The position numbers were made by a program, and so were the translations under genes. Source: Bacteroidota bacterium (GTDB lineage: Bacteria > Bacteroidota > Bacteroidia > AKYH767-A > OLB10). Taken from it: a stretch of DNA of 64,000 bases. The notes beneath the pieces are model-generated. The model saw only the letters and a list, made by a program, of their open reading frames with translations. It ran no database searches and had not been told where the DNA came from. This document shows positions 50,769 through 61,139 of this stretch, in pieces. How positions within the stretch are numbered: position 1 is the first letter of the stretch; every line of letters starts with the position of its first letter. The DNA is taken from positions 44,928-108,927 of the forward strand of contig JADKIC010000011.1 in NCBI GenBank assembly GCA_016721435.1, written 5' to 3'.

Positions 50769-52914
50769 ATGCAACCAAAAGCTATTACCGTATCTTCCCT
50801 ATTACCGGACGGCAGGGAGATCACTATCGAAACAGGCCGTCTGGCTAAACAGGCACACGGTGCTGTAATTGTCCGTCAGGGTAACTGTATGTTACTCGCT
50901 ACTGTAGTTTCTTCTCAAGAGGCAAAAGAAGGTGTTGATTTCCTGCCTTTAACTGTAGATTACCAGGAAAAATTTGCTTCTGCCGGCCGGATTCCCGGTT
51001 CTTTCTTTCGTCGTGAAGCACGTCCAACGGAACAGGAAATCCTGATATGCCGTCTTATCGATCGTGCCCTCCGCCCTATTTTCCCTTCCGATTATCATGC
51101 CGATATCCAAATTGCAGTAACGTTGATTTCTGCTGATATGGATGTAGCTCCTGATAGTTTGGCCTGTCTGGCGGCATCTGCTGCTGTCACCATTTCCGAC
51201 ATTCCATTTGGTGGTCCTGTTTCAGAGGTACGTGTTTGCAGAATTAATGGCGAGTTTGTCATCAACCCTAAAATTGCTGATGCTGAAAATGCTGATATCG
51301 ATCTGATTGTTGCCGGTACCGCTAAGGATATCCTGATGGTAGAAGGTGAATGTCATGAAGTAGCTGAAAGAGATATGGCGGAAGCGATCCGTGTTGGTCA
51401 TGAAGCTATTAAAGGTCAATGTAAAACGCAGGAAGAACTCGTTGCCAAACTGGGCGGCGTAACTAAACGTGAATATAGCCATGAAACGAATGACGAAGAG
51501 TTACGTGAGAAAGTAAATAAGGCTTGTTTTGATGCCGTCTATGCAGCAGCTCGTCAATGTAACCCGAATAAAAATGAGCGTAAAGCCGCTTTCAAAAAAG
51601 TACTGGAAGATTTCCTGGCTACTTTCAGCGAAGAAGAGCGTGCAGAAAAAGAGAAGCTCATTAAGAAATATTATCATGATGTAGAGTACGATGCCATGCG
51701 TGCAATGATTTTAAAAGATCGTATTCGTTTGGATGGTCGTGGTCTGACTGATATTCGTCCGATCTGGAGCGAAGTGGGCTATTTGCCATCTGCTCACGGA
51801 TCAGCCGTTTTTACGCGTGGTGAAACACAATCTTTAACAACTGTAACCCTGGGTACGAAACTGGATGAGCAAATTGTTGATCAGGCGATGTATCAGGGTA
51901 CTAATAATTTCATGCTCCACTATAATTTCCCGGGTTTTAGTACAGGTGAAGTAAAGCCAAATCGTGGTACCAGTCGTCGTGAAGTCGGACATGGTAATCT
52001 GGCCTTACGCTCTTTGCGTGAAGTGATGCCTAGTGAAGAATTGAATCCTTATACCATCCGTATCGTTTCTGATATTCTGGAGTCGAATGGATCCTCTTCG
52101 ATGGCTACTGTTTGTGCAGGTAGTCTGGCTTTGATGGATGCAGGTATTAAAGTAACCGGTGCCATCTCCGGTATCGCAATGGGATTAATAACCGATGGAA
52201 AAGGAAATTTCGCCATTTTGAGTGATATCCTTGGTGATGAAGACCACTTGGGAGATATGGACTTCAAAGTGACCGGAACCGATAAAGGTATTTGCGCTTG
52301 CCAGATGGATTTGAAAGTAGATGGATTGCCTTATGATATCTTGCTACAGGCCCTTGAACAAGCTCGTGCCGGACGTTTGCATATCCTCGGGGAAATGAAT
52401 AAAACGATCTCTGCTCCTGCCGAAGATTATAAACCACATGCCCCTCGCATTGTGAAGCTTCGTGTTGCAAAAGAATACATCGGAGCGATCATCGGACCGG
52501 GTGGAAAGATCATTCAGGAAATCCAACGTCAAACCAATACAACCATTACCATTGAGGAAGTAAACAATGAAGGATTGGTAGAAATTGCATCTCCTGATAA
52601 AGCCTGCATTGATGCGGCATTGATTAGAATCAGAGGAATCGTTACCGAGCCGGAAGTTGGAGAAGTGTACGAAGGAAAGGTGAAAACCATTACTACATTC
52701 GGTGCTTTCGTTGAGTTCATGCCGGGTAAAGATGGCTTACTTCATATCTCCGAAATCTCTAACGAGAGATTGGCGACCATGGATGGCGTTTTCAAGGAAG
52801 GAGATATTGTAAAAGTGAAACTTATTGAAATAGATAAGAAAACAGGTAAGTATCGTCTGTCCCGTAAGGTTTTAATGACGAATCGCCCTGAAAGAGTAGC
52901 TCCTGGAAGCATAG
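50769..52914 (+). CDS. pnp: Polyribonucleotide nucleotidyltransferase (one probable frame break at the end)
   Basis: PNPase degrades RNA from the 3' end with phosphate. Two RNase PH domains (GAVIVRQGNCMLLATVV ... RIPGSFFRREARPTEQEIL ... MYQGTNNFMLHYNFPGFSTGE), then KH (IGAIIGPGGKIIQEIQ) and S1 (TTFGAFVEFMPGKDGLLHISEIS). As read, the frame runs past 52914 through the terminator at 52946. Removing one G at 52905-52906 ends the gene at PERVAPEA-TAG, 52912-52914, before the terminator. I use that end. About 715 residues, normal. Confidence 0.92.
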
Positions 52915-52945
52915 TTAGTGTCACTAATTATAGTGTGAAGAAATT

Positions 52946-52973
52946 GAAAACCCGTCGTTTACGACGGGTTTTC
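52946..52973 (+). terminator. Rho-independent terminator after pnp
   Basis: GAAAACCCGTCGT (52946-52958), two-base loop TT, ACGACGGGTTTTC (52961-52973). 13-bp perfect stem ending in T/C. It is the main argument for the shortened pnp end. Confidence 0.9.
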
Positions 52974-53157
52974 TGTTTTCTGATCCCCGTTTTTGGTGAT
53001 GTAATATTTTCGTTACAAAGTTTGCTTTTCCACTTAATGGCAAGTGTTTTGTGTCATGCGCCGTGAACCTTACAGTTGATTAACCCTCATCGAAGTCTGT
53101 TTCCGCAACCTCCAGAATGCGAACTGCGTTACGATGCCATATTCACTCTGCGATAAC

Positions 53158-54021
53158 ATGAGACAATTAAAGATTACCAAGCAAGTAACCAACCGCGAAA
53201 CCGCCTCACTGGATAAATACCTTCAGGAAATCGGGAAAGTGGAATTGCTGAAGCCCGAAGAAGAAGTTGAGTTAGCCCGACGTATTAAAGAAGGTGACAG
53301 AACAGCATTGGAAAGATTGACGAAAGCTAATCTTCGTTTCGTTGTTTCTGTGGCAAAGCAATACCAAAATCAGGGCCTAACGCTAGGAGACCTTATTAAT
53401 GAAGGTAATTTTGGACTTATTAAAGCTGCACAACGTTTTGATGAAACCCGCGGTTTTAAATTTATCTCTTATGCTGTTTGGTGGATTCGTCAAAGCATTT
53501 TACAGGCATTGGCGGAGCAGGCAAGAATTGTTCGTTTACCCCTGAATAAAATCGGCTTTATTAATAAAATCAATCGTGCTTTTGCTCAATTGGAGCAGGA
53601 ATTTGAACGGGAGCCTACCAACGAAGAATTATCTGTATTGCTAAATATTTCAACGGACGATATCATTGATACCATGCGTTCATCCGGCAGACATGTTTCC
53701 ATGGATGCTCCGCTTATTCAGGGAGAGGATGGTACTTTGATGGACATGATGCCCGGAGAAGATGTGGCACCGTCACCGGAGAATAATCTTATCACGGAAT
53801 CCTTACGCAGAGAGATTGAACGCGCCTTATATACCCTGACTCCACGTGAAGCAGACGTTATTCGCTTATACTTTGGATTGAATGAATCACCTATGACGCT
53901 GGAAGAAATCGGAGAACGCTTCGAACTTACCAGAGAGCGTGTCCGTCAGATAAAGGAAAAGGCCATTCGTCGTTTAAAACATACTTCCAGAAGTAAGATA
54001 TTGAAGACGTATTTGGGATAG
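53158..54021 (+). CDS. rpoD: Primary-type sigma factor RpoD/SigA, copy 1
   Basis: 287 residues. Short Bacteroidota type without region 1.1. Regions 1.2 (SLDKYLQEIGK), 2 (NEGNFGLIKAAQRFDETRGFKFISYAVWWIRQSI), 3 and 4 (LTPREADVIRLYFGLN ... EERVRQIKEKAIRRLKH) are intact. ATG 53158 (MRQLKITKQVT) is preferred to an upstream ATG, since the family always starts MRQLKI. The homologue at 62736 is about equally long but only roughly two-thirds identical. The primary housekeeping factor in this organism cannot be told from the sequence alone, but this one sits in the conserved rpsO-pnp-rpoD order. Confidence 0.95.
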   Translation: MRQLKITKQVTNRETASLDKYLQEIGKVELLKPEEEVELARRIKEGDRTALERLTKANLRFVVSVAKQYQNQGLTLGDLINEGNFGLIKAAQRFDETRGFKFISYAVWWIRQSILQALAEQARIVRLPLNKIGFINKINRAFAQLEQEFEREPTNEELSVLLNISTDDIIDTMRSSGRHVSMDAPLIQGEDGTLMDMMPGEDVAPSPENNLITESLRREIERALYTLTPREADVIRLYFGLNESPMTLEEIGERFELTRERVRQIKEKAIRRLKHTSRSKILKTYLG

Positions 54022-54388
54022 AATTAATCCCGGGTTAAACATAGCAAGAGTCTCCGGCAAAACCGGGGACTTATTTGTTTTATATCATTTCCCCTTGGCA
54101 ATTTCGTAGCCTTCCTGTAGGCACTAAGCAGCTATAAAAAAAATTAGAGTAATTAAAACACCATCCACAGCAGTACCGATTCCAAACTTAAACCTACCTA
54201 TGCTGAAGCTTCGGCAGGCAGACAGGTTTAAGCAGAAGATTTGTTATCAGAATATTCTTTTATTCAAAACTAAGATTTTGTCCCCAAGGGCAATTTCGTA
54301 ACCTTTCCAGAGTCATTTAATTATTGACCTTCTCCATCTTTCGTAAATCCGATCCTTTTCACGAAATTTGCCCTATAACCATTAGAAC
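54022..54388. other. Intergenic region with weak terminator and hairpin repeats
   Basis: A stem GTCTCCGG/CCGGGGAC (54050-54070) followed by TTATTTG may terminate rpoD. An imperfect inverted repeat with arms CTTAAACCT and AGGTTTAAG spans 54187-54231. Two direct copies of GGCAATTTCGTAnCCTT lie at 54097 and 54290. No gene. Confidence 0.5.
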
Positions 54389-55054
54389 ATGTCAGTACTC
54401 ATTGCCCCTTCCATTCTCTCAGCTGATTTTGGAAATCTACAGCGCGATATTAAAATGATCAATGAAAGTCGTGCCGACTGGTTTCATGTGGACGTGATGG
54501 ACGGTGTTTTTGTACCAAATATTTCATTTGGTTTTCCGGTCATGAAAGCCATTAAGAAGTATGCTCGCAAACCGCTTGATGTACATTTAATGATTGTTGA
54601 ACCCGATAAATACCTGGCCGCCTTTGCAGATGCCGGTGCTGCGATCATCTCTGTGCATTATGAAGCTTGTACTCACCTACATCGCACCATTCAAAATCTG
54701 CGACAGTTGGGAGTTCTTGCCGGTGTGGCCATTAACCCTCATACTCCGGCTTCCTTGTTATCAGAAGTAATTGCATCCATAGATGTGGTGGTATTGATGT
54801 CAGTGAATCCAGGTTATGGCGGACAGCGATTCATCAAGAACACCTACAGTAAAATCGATGATCTGAAAAATCTTATCATTCAGAAAAACTCATCCGCCAA
54901 AATTGAAATTGATGGAGGTGTAGATTTAAAAAATGCACATGAACTCATTCGTGCCGGAGCAGATATTTTAGTTGCAGGAAATACGGTTTTTAGTGCATCA
55001 TCGCCTTCCGATGCTATATCCTTACTGAAGGAGGCTGAGCATCAAACTGCGTAA
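54389..55054 (+). CDS. rpe: Ribulose-phosphate 3-epimerase
   Basis: 221 residues, intact. Interconverts ribulose-5-phosphate and xylulose-5-phosphate. Visible: IAPSILSADFGNL, DWFHVDVMDGVFVPNISFG, DVHLMI, SVNPGYGGQRFI and EIDGGVDLKNA, all active-site or metal-binding regions of the (beta/alpha)8 epimerase. Confidence 0.96.
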   Translation: MSVLIAPSILSADFGNLQRDIKMINESRADWFHVDVMDGVFVPNISFGFPVMKAIKKYARKPLDVHLMIVEPDKYLAAFADAGAAIISVHYEACTHLHRTIQNLRQLGVLAGVAINPHTPASLLSEVIASIDVVVLMSVNPGYGGQRFIKNTYSKIDDLKNLIIQKNSSAKIEIDGGVDLKNAHELIRAGADILVAGNTVFSASSPSDAISLLKEAEHQTA

Positions 55055-55152
55055 ATCTTTCTGTAAATCCTTAGAAAAAAACGCTCGTAAATAAGAGATT
55101 TTCATATATCATATCAAAAATACTTCACCTCTACCATTGTTTGATGTTTCAA

Positions 55153-56356
55153 TCAAGCAATATAATCACTCAGGTATTCAAACCTTTTCATCAGCTTTCC
55201 CTCCTTAGCAATGGTGGCACGTTCAATCAATCCATCATCTTCACGAACCAGGAAGGGCATTACTCTTTCCATAAGATGTTTGCCGAATCCTTCGGAAGCA
55301 TCTCTTGGTAATTCACAGGGAAGATTGTCAATAGACATTACCGTAATCGTGGAGGGTGCGAAAGGTTCTTCTATACTTTCTGTGTTTGGGTTATAACCAT
55401 AAAATTTATCCTCAATCGTGGTGGTGCGCGTAGTGGATGGAATACTTCCATTTAAATCACAGGTCACATCAGCGATCACGCTGATGTGGAATTTTGGATC
55501 ACGCATCTGTTGCTTTGTAAACAGAACAGGTGCCTTTGGATCCCAAAAGGTACAATGAATCAGCAGATCGCAGAAGCTTGCATAGGAATTACCTGTTAGC
55601 GAAGGTGCAGTCAAATTTTTCAGGATGATGGTAGAATACCTGATTGCTGAAAACGGAACCATCCTTGGTTTTATAATAATCTTCTGAATGCAGTTGAACA
55701 TAGACCGGTTCCCGGAAGGAATAATGCAGGAATTCATAGGCTGTGACTTTCCGAATACCGAGAACTCCTAAAGTTTCCATGGCACCATTGGCAACACGTC
55801 CGCCTCCGGTCACTACAATTTTCAAATTCGGAAGATTTATTTTTTCAAGCTCCTTAAAAACTTCTTTCTTATCGTGACTTAAATGAGCCGGTTTCAGGTT
55901 AAAGAGTCCATACTTTAAACCATAGGCCATAATACCATTGTATGCGCCCACCAATCCGGCAAATCGCCCGAATCCAATCACCCGATGACCGAGATCATCG
56001 ATCAGACATTCATAATCGATCAATTGAATTTTCTTTTCAATAATGGTCTGTAAAAGCGCTTGGTTATGCGCCTGCTTTTTGATGGTATGTGAGAAGAAAA
56101 GATATTTTTTTCCGGGGATCAGTTTGTCTTTTGGAATTTCCTTTACGCCCATCAATACATCACAATCACTCAAATCTTCCTGCAAAACAATACCGTGAGA
56201 CCGATATTCCTCATCTGTATAACAGCGAAAAATGGCAGGCTGAACAACAATTTTTAATTCGGAAAACTGTTCCAGCAAATATTTGCATTGTACCGGAGTA
56301 AATGGAACACGCTTATCGTGGGGGACTTTTTCTTCTCTAAGTATACCAATTTTCAT
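55153..56356 (-). CDS. Saccharopine/alanine dehydrogenase-like NAD(P) enzyme (one frame break)
   Basis: The N-terminal AlaDH/PNT domain (MKIGILREEKVPHDKRVPFTP) and a nucleotide-binding GGGRVANGAMETLGVLG are clear. The protein looks like the lysine-ketoglutarate-reductase/saccharopine-dehydrogenase group (FYHHPEKF ... LLIHCTFWDPKAPVLF), and later SVIADVTCDLNGSIP. The frame shifts at 55591-55593: removing one base joins CTFANR to NSYASFCDLLIHC, giving about 400 residues. ATG 56356 (MKIGIL) is preferred to the TTG nine bases earlier. Substrate is uncertain: alanine dehydrogenase, saccharopine dehydrogenase and related enzymes share this fold. Confidence 0.72.
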
Positions 56357-56499
56357 AGGGCACAAAGGTAAAAAATCCCTGACGGGTAAAAGGGAGAAAA
56401 AGTGTATTTAATTACAATCTTTAAGAGCTAACATAAAGGGTTTTTCCTTCAGGTAGTTATTTTGAAAAAAGAAGAAATAAACACGGAACATTGCTAACT

Positions 56500-57564
56500 T
56501 TAGGATCGAATCCCTCTTCTGTCCAATTCTTTCTGAAAACGTCGGGCATTAAGGAGATGCTGATCATACGTTTTTGCAAAGGAATGATAGCCGGAAAAAT
56601 CTTCTCTGGCACAGAAAAACATATACTCGTGTTTTGAATAATTCAGCACTGCATCGATGGAAGATACAGCCGGCATACAGATTGGACCCGGAGGAAAACC
56701 GGTATACATGTAGGTGTTGTAAGGTGAATCAATATCCTTATGTTCATTGAGCACTCTCCTTAAACTAAAATCGCCGGAAGCAAAAACCAAAGTGGGATCC
56801 GCTTCCAGTTTCCAGCCTTTAAGATAACGATTCATATACACTCCGGCTACCGTTGCTTTTTCATCATTTTTTCGCGTTTCCTTTTCTACAATAGAAGCAA
56901 GCACACTGACTTCAACTTGTGTCAAACCAATTTCCTTTGCTTTAGCGCGACGTTTCTCGTTCCAGAATTTCTTGTATTCTTTAGCCATTCGTTCAAAAAA
57001 CTGCTCGGCAGAAGTATTCCACTTCAATTCATAGGTGTTGGGGATGAGGATGCATAAACTATTCCTTGCATTAAAACCATATTTCTCAAGGAAGGCTTCA
57101 TCGTTTAGCAAAAAAGCGATAGATGCAGAATCTGCCTCAATCTTCCCTCCTGTTACACCGGCCAGTTCTTCTACGGTTCGGATATTACTAAAGGTCAGTT
57201 TAACAGGCGTCTGCTTTCCGGAGCGCAAAAGCGAAATGAGTTCCTTGTTATTCATTCCCTGCTTAATTTCATATTTACCGGGTTTAACATTCGTCGTGTA
57301 TTTCATCTGTTCCGCAACCCACTGGAAGGATGCATTGTTTTTCAGCAATCCTTGTTTCTCCAGGAGACGCATGACATCAATGAAGGTGGATCCGGTCGGA
57401 ATATAAACGAAGCGACTTTTGCCGGATGATAAATCGACGTTTGGAGAAAATACTTTGTTATAAAAGGATAAAACAATAATACATATTGAAAGTACGATAA
57501 CGCTGGCAAACGCAATCAGTATCCGTCTAAAACCGGGACTCATTTTACTTTTCTTTTTAGCCAC
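56500..57564 (-). CDS. mltG: Endolytic transglycosylase MltG
   Basis: 354 residues. Single membrane anchor (RILIAFASVIVLSICIIVLSF), then YceG-like domain with catalytic Glu in ASIVEKETRKNDE and later DPTLVFASGDFSL, DSPYNTYMYTGFPPGPI and FCAREDFSGYHSF. It cuts nascent peptidoglycan glycan chains. Intact. Confidence 0.94.
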   Translation of the reverse strand: MAKKKSKMSPGFRRILIAFASVIVLSICIIVLSFYNKVFSPNVDLSSGKSRFVYIPTGSTFIDVMRLLEKQGLLKNNASFQWVAEQMKYTTNVKPGKYEIKQGMNNKELISLLRSGKQTPVKLTFSNIRTVEELAGVTGGKIEADSASIAFLLNDEAFLEKYGFNARNSLCILIPNTYELKWNTSAEQFFERMAKEYKKFWNEKRRAKAKEIGLTQVEVSVLASIVEKETRKNDEKATVAGVYMNRYLKGWKLEADPTLVFASGDFSLRRVLNEHKDIDSPYNTYMYTGFPPGPICMPAVSSIDAVLNYSKHEYMFFCAREDFSGYHSFAKTYDQHLLNARRFQKELDRRGIRS

Positions 57565-57596
57565 AGCAATAAATTGTCAAGTGTTGATGATGTTGT

Positions 57597-59630
57597 TTAT
57601 TTTGTAATTCTTTTTAAACCCTCAATGGCCTGCCGATTCTCCGGATTGATTTGCAGTACTTTTTGAAGATATTTTCTTGCATCCTGCACCTTACCTTCAC
57701 TCATAAACGCGGCTGCCTTGTTCAGTATTGCGAGTTCATAGTCGGGATCTAAAGCTAGTGCTTTATCTAAATAACTGTTGGCCCTATTTACATTGCCTTC
57801 CTGAATCAGGATCAAATAACCCAAATTGGAAAAGGCCGGCGCATAGTAGGGATGTTCCTTTACTAAAGATGAAAATATCTTTCTGGCTTCTGCAAAGTTC
57901 TTCTGACCGGCCAGGGCATTGGCATATTTGTTTCCAAAATCCGGATACAATGGAGCAAGTATGTAGGCATTTTTAAACCATTGTACACTACTTTGGGTTC
58001 TTCCGGTATTTTGCATGGCTTCACCAATACGGTATGATGTCCAGGCATCTTTGTTATCATAACTCTTCCGGTTCAATGATGTAAGCAAATCCGGAATTGT
58101 TTCTGTGATTGAAGCAATTCCGGCATAGTCATTCTTCAAATAATAGAGTTGAACGTATTGATGAATATTTTCTTCAATACCGGACTTCGTATCTTTTTTT
58201 AAATAGGCCAATGCAGAGTCGAGTAAGGATTTCTCCATACCGAACTTCTCCACATAATTAATATAGGCCTGTGCAATAATTTTATCAGGAGGATTTGAAT
58301 TGTTCAGGCAACTGATGCCAATGAAGGTTTTCATCTTCTCCACTTCCTTCACTTCCTGATGTACTGCTATCCGATGATCGTGCACACTCACGTGAGGAAT
58401 ATCCAGTGTGCCTTGTGCCGGCATATGACAACTGACGCAATCATCTTTTCCACCTTTCATTGCAGCGTTTGAATTCTTAGTGCAGAGATGTTCCTTGCCC
58501 ACTGCATGACAGGACCTGCAAGTACTGTTAAAATGATCATTACCGGTTTCTTTCACACTGATATGAGGATTGTGACAAGTAATACAGGTAAGTCCATTCT
58601 TAAAGGGTTTTAATCCCGTATTATTCCCACTTCCCTCAGCTTGTAAACGACGGGTAGTGGTGATGAAACATTTACTCATCTTGAGCCGCTCCACATGAGA
58701 GGCCATGATATGTTCATTTTCTTTCCCCTTGTAAACAGGCATAAATACATACATCACATCTGATAAACGCATCCCGGGTTTAAAATCAAAAAATGAATTC
58801 CCTTCATTCAGAACAGTATTGCCTTGTACATGACATCTCTGGCAAACATCAAACTGCAAATCAATGGGAAGTTTTGAAGGATTCACAATAGAATAGTCTA
58901 TCCTTTCAGCGGTATCGATAAGGATACCCATTGATTTCTCCTGCACATGAATACTTCCCGGACCATGACATCTTTCACAATCGATCCCATTTTGAACTTT
59001 AGTAAATTTATTCTCAGAGCCGGCAACGAATTCCGGGTAACCGTTATGACAACTCATACATTCAAGTCCTATGATTCTGTCAAAACGGGAATTAGCACCA
59101 TTCTCAAATCCGGGTGGCAGATCCCATTTTGCTTTCTGCGTATAGAAGGTCAAGGGCGCTTGAAAGAGATAACCATTACTTTCCCACATATGAGAGTTGG
59201 TATGTTGTCCGGAGCCTATGATATATTTAACCTGTTCCGTTCTGCTAAAAGTCGTATCCGTGCTATTTCCTCTGAATTCTTTGAAAAATAATTTTCCATC
59301 CTGCCAAAAGGGATGATAATTCATATTTAAGCGCTCATCATAAACGATCGGATGATGAGTAAAGTCTGCAGAAGTTTTATTTTGACTGGCTGTATCAAAA
59401 GATTTTCCCATTCCGGTATGAATAAAAGATGCATGCACTTCCGTATGACAACCTTTGCAGGTATTCATTCCCACATAGCGCGCTGTATCGGACAATCCGG
59501 CATATTCAGTTCTGGCCAGCGCAATTTGTTCAGGTGTTTGCTGTGATGAAATACCGCAATTCCAGTTTGAAAATGCAATAAATGCAAAACAGCTGACAGC
59601 AAAAAGGAATTTGATTATCTTGTTGCTCAT
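57597..59630 (-). CDS. Multiheme cytochrome c with TPR repeats
   Basis: 677 residues, intact. N-terminal hydrophobic segment with a Cys (FSNWNCG), probably a lipoprotein. Seven CxxCH heme c motifs can be seen: CKGCH, CMSCH, CERCH, CQRCH, CITCH, CRSCH and CVSCH. The C-terminal third is TPR-like (YILAPLYPDFGNKYANALAG, AFSNLGYLILIQEGN, LAILNKAAAFMSEGKV). It likely carries electrons in the periplasm or outer membrane; donor unknown. The start ATG shares its A with the TAA of the GNAT gene (59630), so they are translationally coupled. Confidence 0.85.
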   Translation of the reverse strand: MSNKIIKFLFAVSCFAFIAFSNWNCGISSQQTPEQIALARTEYAGLSDTARYVGMNTCKGCHTEVHASFIHTGMGKSFDTASQNKTSADFTHHPIVYDERLNMNYHPFWQDGKLFFKEFRGNSTDTTFSRTEQVKYIIGSGQHTNSHMWESNGYLFQAPLTFYTQKAKWDLPPGFENGANSRFDRIIGLECMSCHNGYPEFVAGSENKFTKVQNGIDCERCHGPGSIHVQEKSMGILIDTAERIDYSIVNPSKLPIDLQFDVCQRCHVQGNTVLNEGNSFFDFKPGMRLSDVMYVFMPVYKGKENEHIMASHVERLKMSKCFITTTRRLQAEGSGNNTGLKPFKNGLTCITCHNPHISVKETGNDHFNSTCRSCHAVGKEHLCTKNSNAAMKGGKDDCVSCHMPAQGTLDIPHVSVHDHRIAVHQEVKEVEKMKTFIGISCLNNSNPPDKIIAQAYINYVEKFGMEKSLLDSALAYLKKDTKSGIEENIHQYVQLYYLKNDYAGIASITETIPDLLTSLNRKSYDNKDAWTSYRIGEAMQNTGRTQSSVQWFKNAYILAPLYPDFGNKYANALAGQKNFAEARKIFSSLVKEHPYYAPAFSNLGYLILIQEGNVNRANSYLDKALALDPDYELAILNKAAAFMSEGKVQDARKYLQKVLQINPENRQAIEGLKRITK

Positions 59631-60175
59631 TAAATGATCACCGTGGGTCTGATGAGTTGAAGCAAGGATACACTATGCCATTTGCCTTCATAAACAATCC
59701 AGTCACGCAGCGATCCACACGTTCTGAAACCGACTTTTGAAAACAAACGCAAGCTATGTTCATTATTATTGTCGATATGACAGTAAAGTTGATGCAGATT
59801 TAAAGTGTTAAAACTATGTTTGACTAACATGGATAAAGCTTCTGTTGCCAATCCTTTATTTCTGTACTCCCTGTTACCAATCAGTATTCCTACCCCTGCT
59901 CTTCTATGCTGAGGATCGAAATCAAATAAATCGATATATCCTATAGTTGCTCCTGCACCGGGAAGTTCAACAATCAATTCAATAGCCAGCCGTAATTGCT
60001 TTGAAGTATAGATGTCTTGAGTAGCATTCTTATAATACTGCTCCAATGTGTATCTGGAATATGGGGCAAAAGTCCCACTCACCGGCCATATTTCAGCATC
60101 ATTTTCATAAATCATCATCAAGTCTACATCCTTCGGTTCCAATGCGCGCAGCAATACACTATTTCCTCTTATCAT
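59630..60175 (-). CDS. GNAT N-acetyltransferase, RimJ/RimL-like
   Basis: 181 residues. Acetyl-CoA-binding pattern near RRAGVGILIGNREYRNKGLATEAL, and C-terminal NNEHSLRLFSKVGFRTCGS, both typical of the RimJ/RimL and SpeG type. Transfers an acetyl group to an amine; substrate not known. It overlaps dapF by four bases (ATGA) and the cytochrome start by one. Confidence 0.85.
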   Translation of the reverse strand: MIRGNSVLLRALEPKDVDLMMIYENDAEIWPVSGTFAPYSRYTLEQYYKNATQDIYTSKQLRLAIELIVELPGAGATIGYIDLFDFDPQHRRAGVGILIGNREYRNKGLATEALSMLVKHSFNTLNLHQLYCHIDNNNEHSLRLFSKVGFRTCGSLRDWIVYEGKWHSVSLLQLIRPTVII

Positions 60176-60951
60176 AACTCAATTATCCCTTTATAAACGA
60201 ATGTAGCAGGACCTTCTAAGCGAATATCAGAAAAACCGGTATCGTTTACGGTATAGCTTACGGCAAGATCTCCACCTCTGGTTTTAATATTTATTGTATT
60301 TGATTTTTCATTATTTCTTGTGTTTCCCGCAACGATGGCCGCTGCTGTAACTCCTGTTCCACAACTCAAGGTCTCCTCTTCCACACCTCTTTCATACGTT
60401 CTGACAAACAACCGGTCTCCTATCCACTCAGCGAAATTCACATTCGTTCCTTCCTTCTTATATCTCTCATTGTTACGAATGGTATTTCCTTCCTTAAACA
60501 CATTAAAATTCTCAATGTCCTTCACGAATCTGATATGATGAGGGGATCCTGTATTCAGGAAGAAGTCGTTATCCACGGTTTGTATACCCTTCACGTCCTT
60601 CATCTGTAAGGAAATATTCCCATTACGAAGCAGAATAGCTTCATGAATACCATCCACCGCCAAAAACCGGCATTGCTCTTTTACATACCCTTTGCTCCAT
60701 GCAAAATGAACGATACACCGACCTCCGTTTCCACACATAGAACCCACGTGTCCATCTGCATTATAATATTCCATTTCGAAATCATAATCCGGATGTGGTT
60801 TAAGAATTATCAGACCATCCGCACCTATTCCAAACCGCCGGTCACAGCACTTTTGAATTTGAGCAATAGACAGTTGCGCAGAATGTTGAATTCCATCAAC
60901 AATAATAAAATCATTTCCGGTACCCTGGTATTTGTAGAATTCCATTTCCAT
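60172..60951 (-). CDS. dapF: Diaminopimelate epimerase
   Basis: 259 residues, intact. Converts LL-DAP to meso-DAP. The two catalytic Cys lie in MCGNGGRC (Cys73) and ETLSCGTGVTAA. Start EMEFYKYQGTGNDFIIVDG is typical; there is another ATG at 60945. First of three coupled genes. Confidence 0.95.
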   Translation of the reverse strand: MEMEFYKYQGTGNDFIIVDGIQHSAQLSIAQIQKCCDRRFGIGADGLIILKPHPDYDFEMEYYNADGHVGSMCGNGGRCIVHFAWSKGYVKEQCRFLAVDGIHEAILLRNGNISLQMKDVKGIQTVDNDFFLNTGSPHHIRFVKDIENFNVFKEGNTIRNNERYKKEGTNVNFAEWIGDRLFVRTYERGVEEETLSCGTGVTAAAIVAGNTRNNEKSNTINIKTRGGDLAVSYTVNDTGFSDIRLEGPATFVYKGIIEL

Positions 60952-61139
60952 TGATGTAAAAATAACGAAAACAATAAAATAATGGAGTTTGAAGCCTATG
61001 GATTTAATTTTATCTTTTTCAACTTCGGTTTGTTCTTGGTTAAAAGAAGGTTAAATTCATTTTTGATTCATCATTTCAAAAATAATTTTGGCTTTCCAAC
61101 GTATACTGTTACAGGCATCAAATAAAATACATTAGCCAT

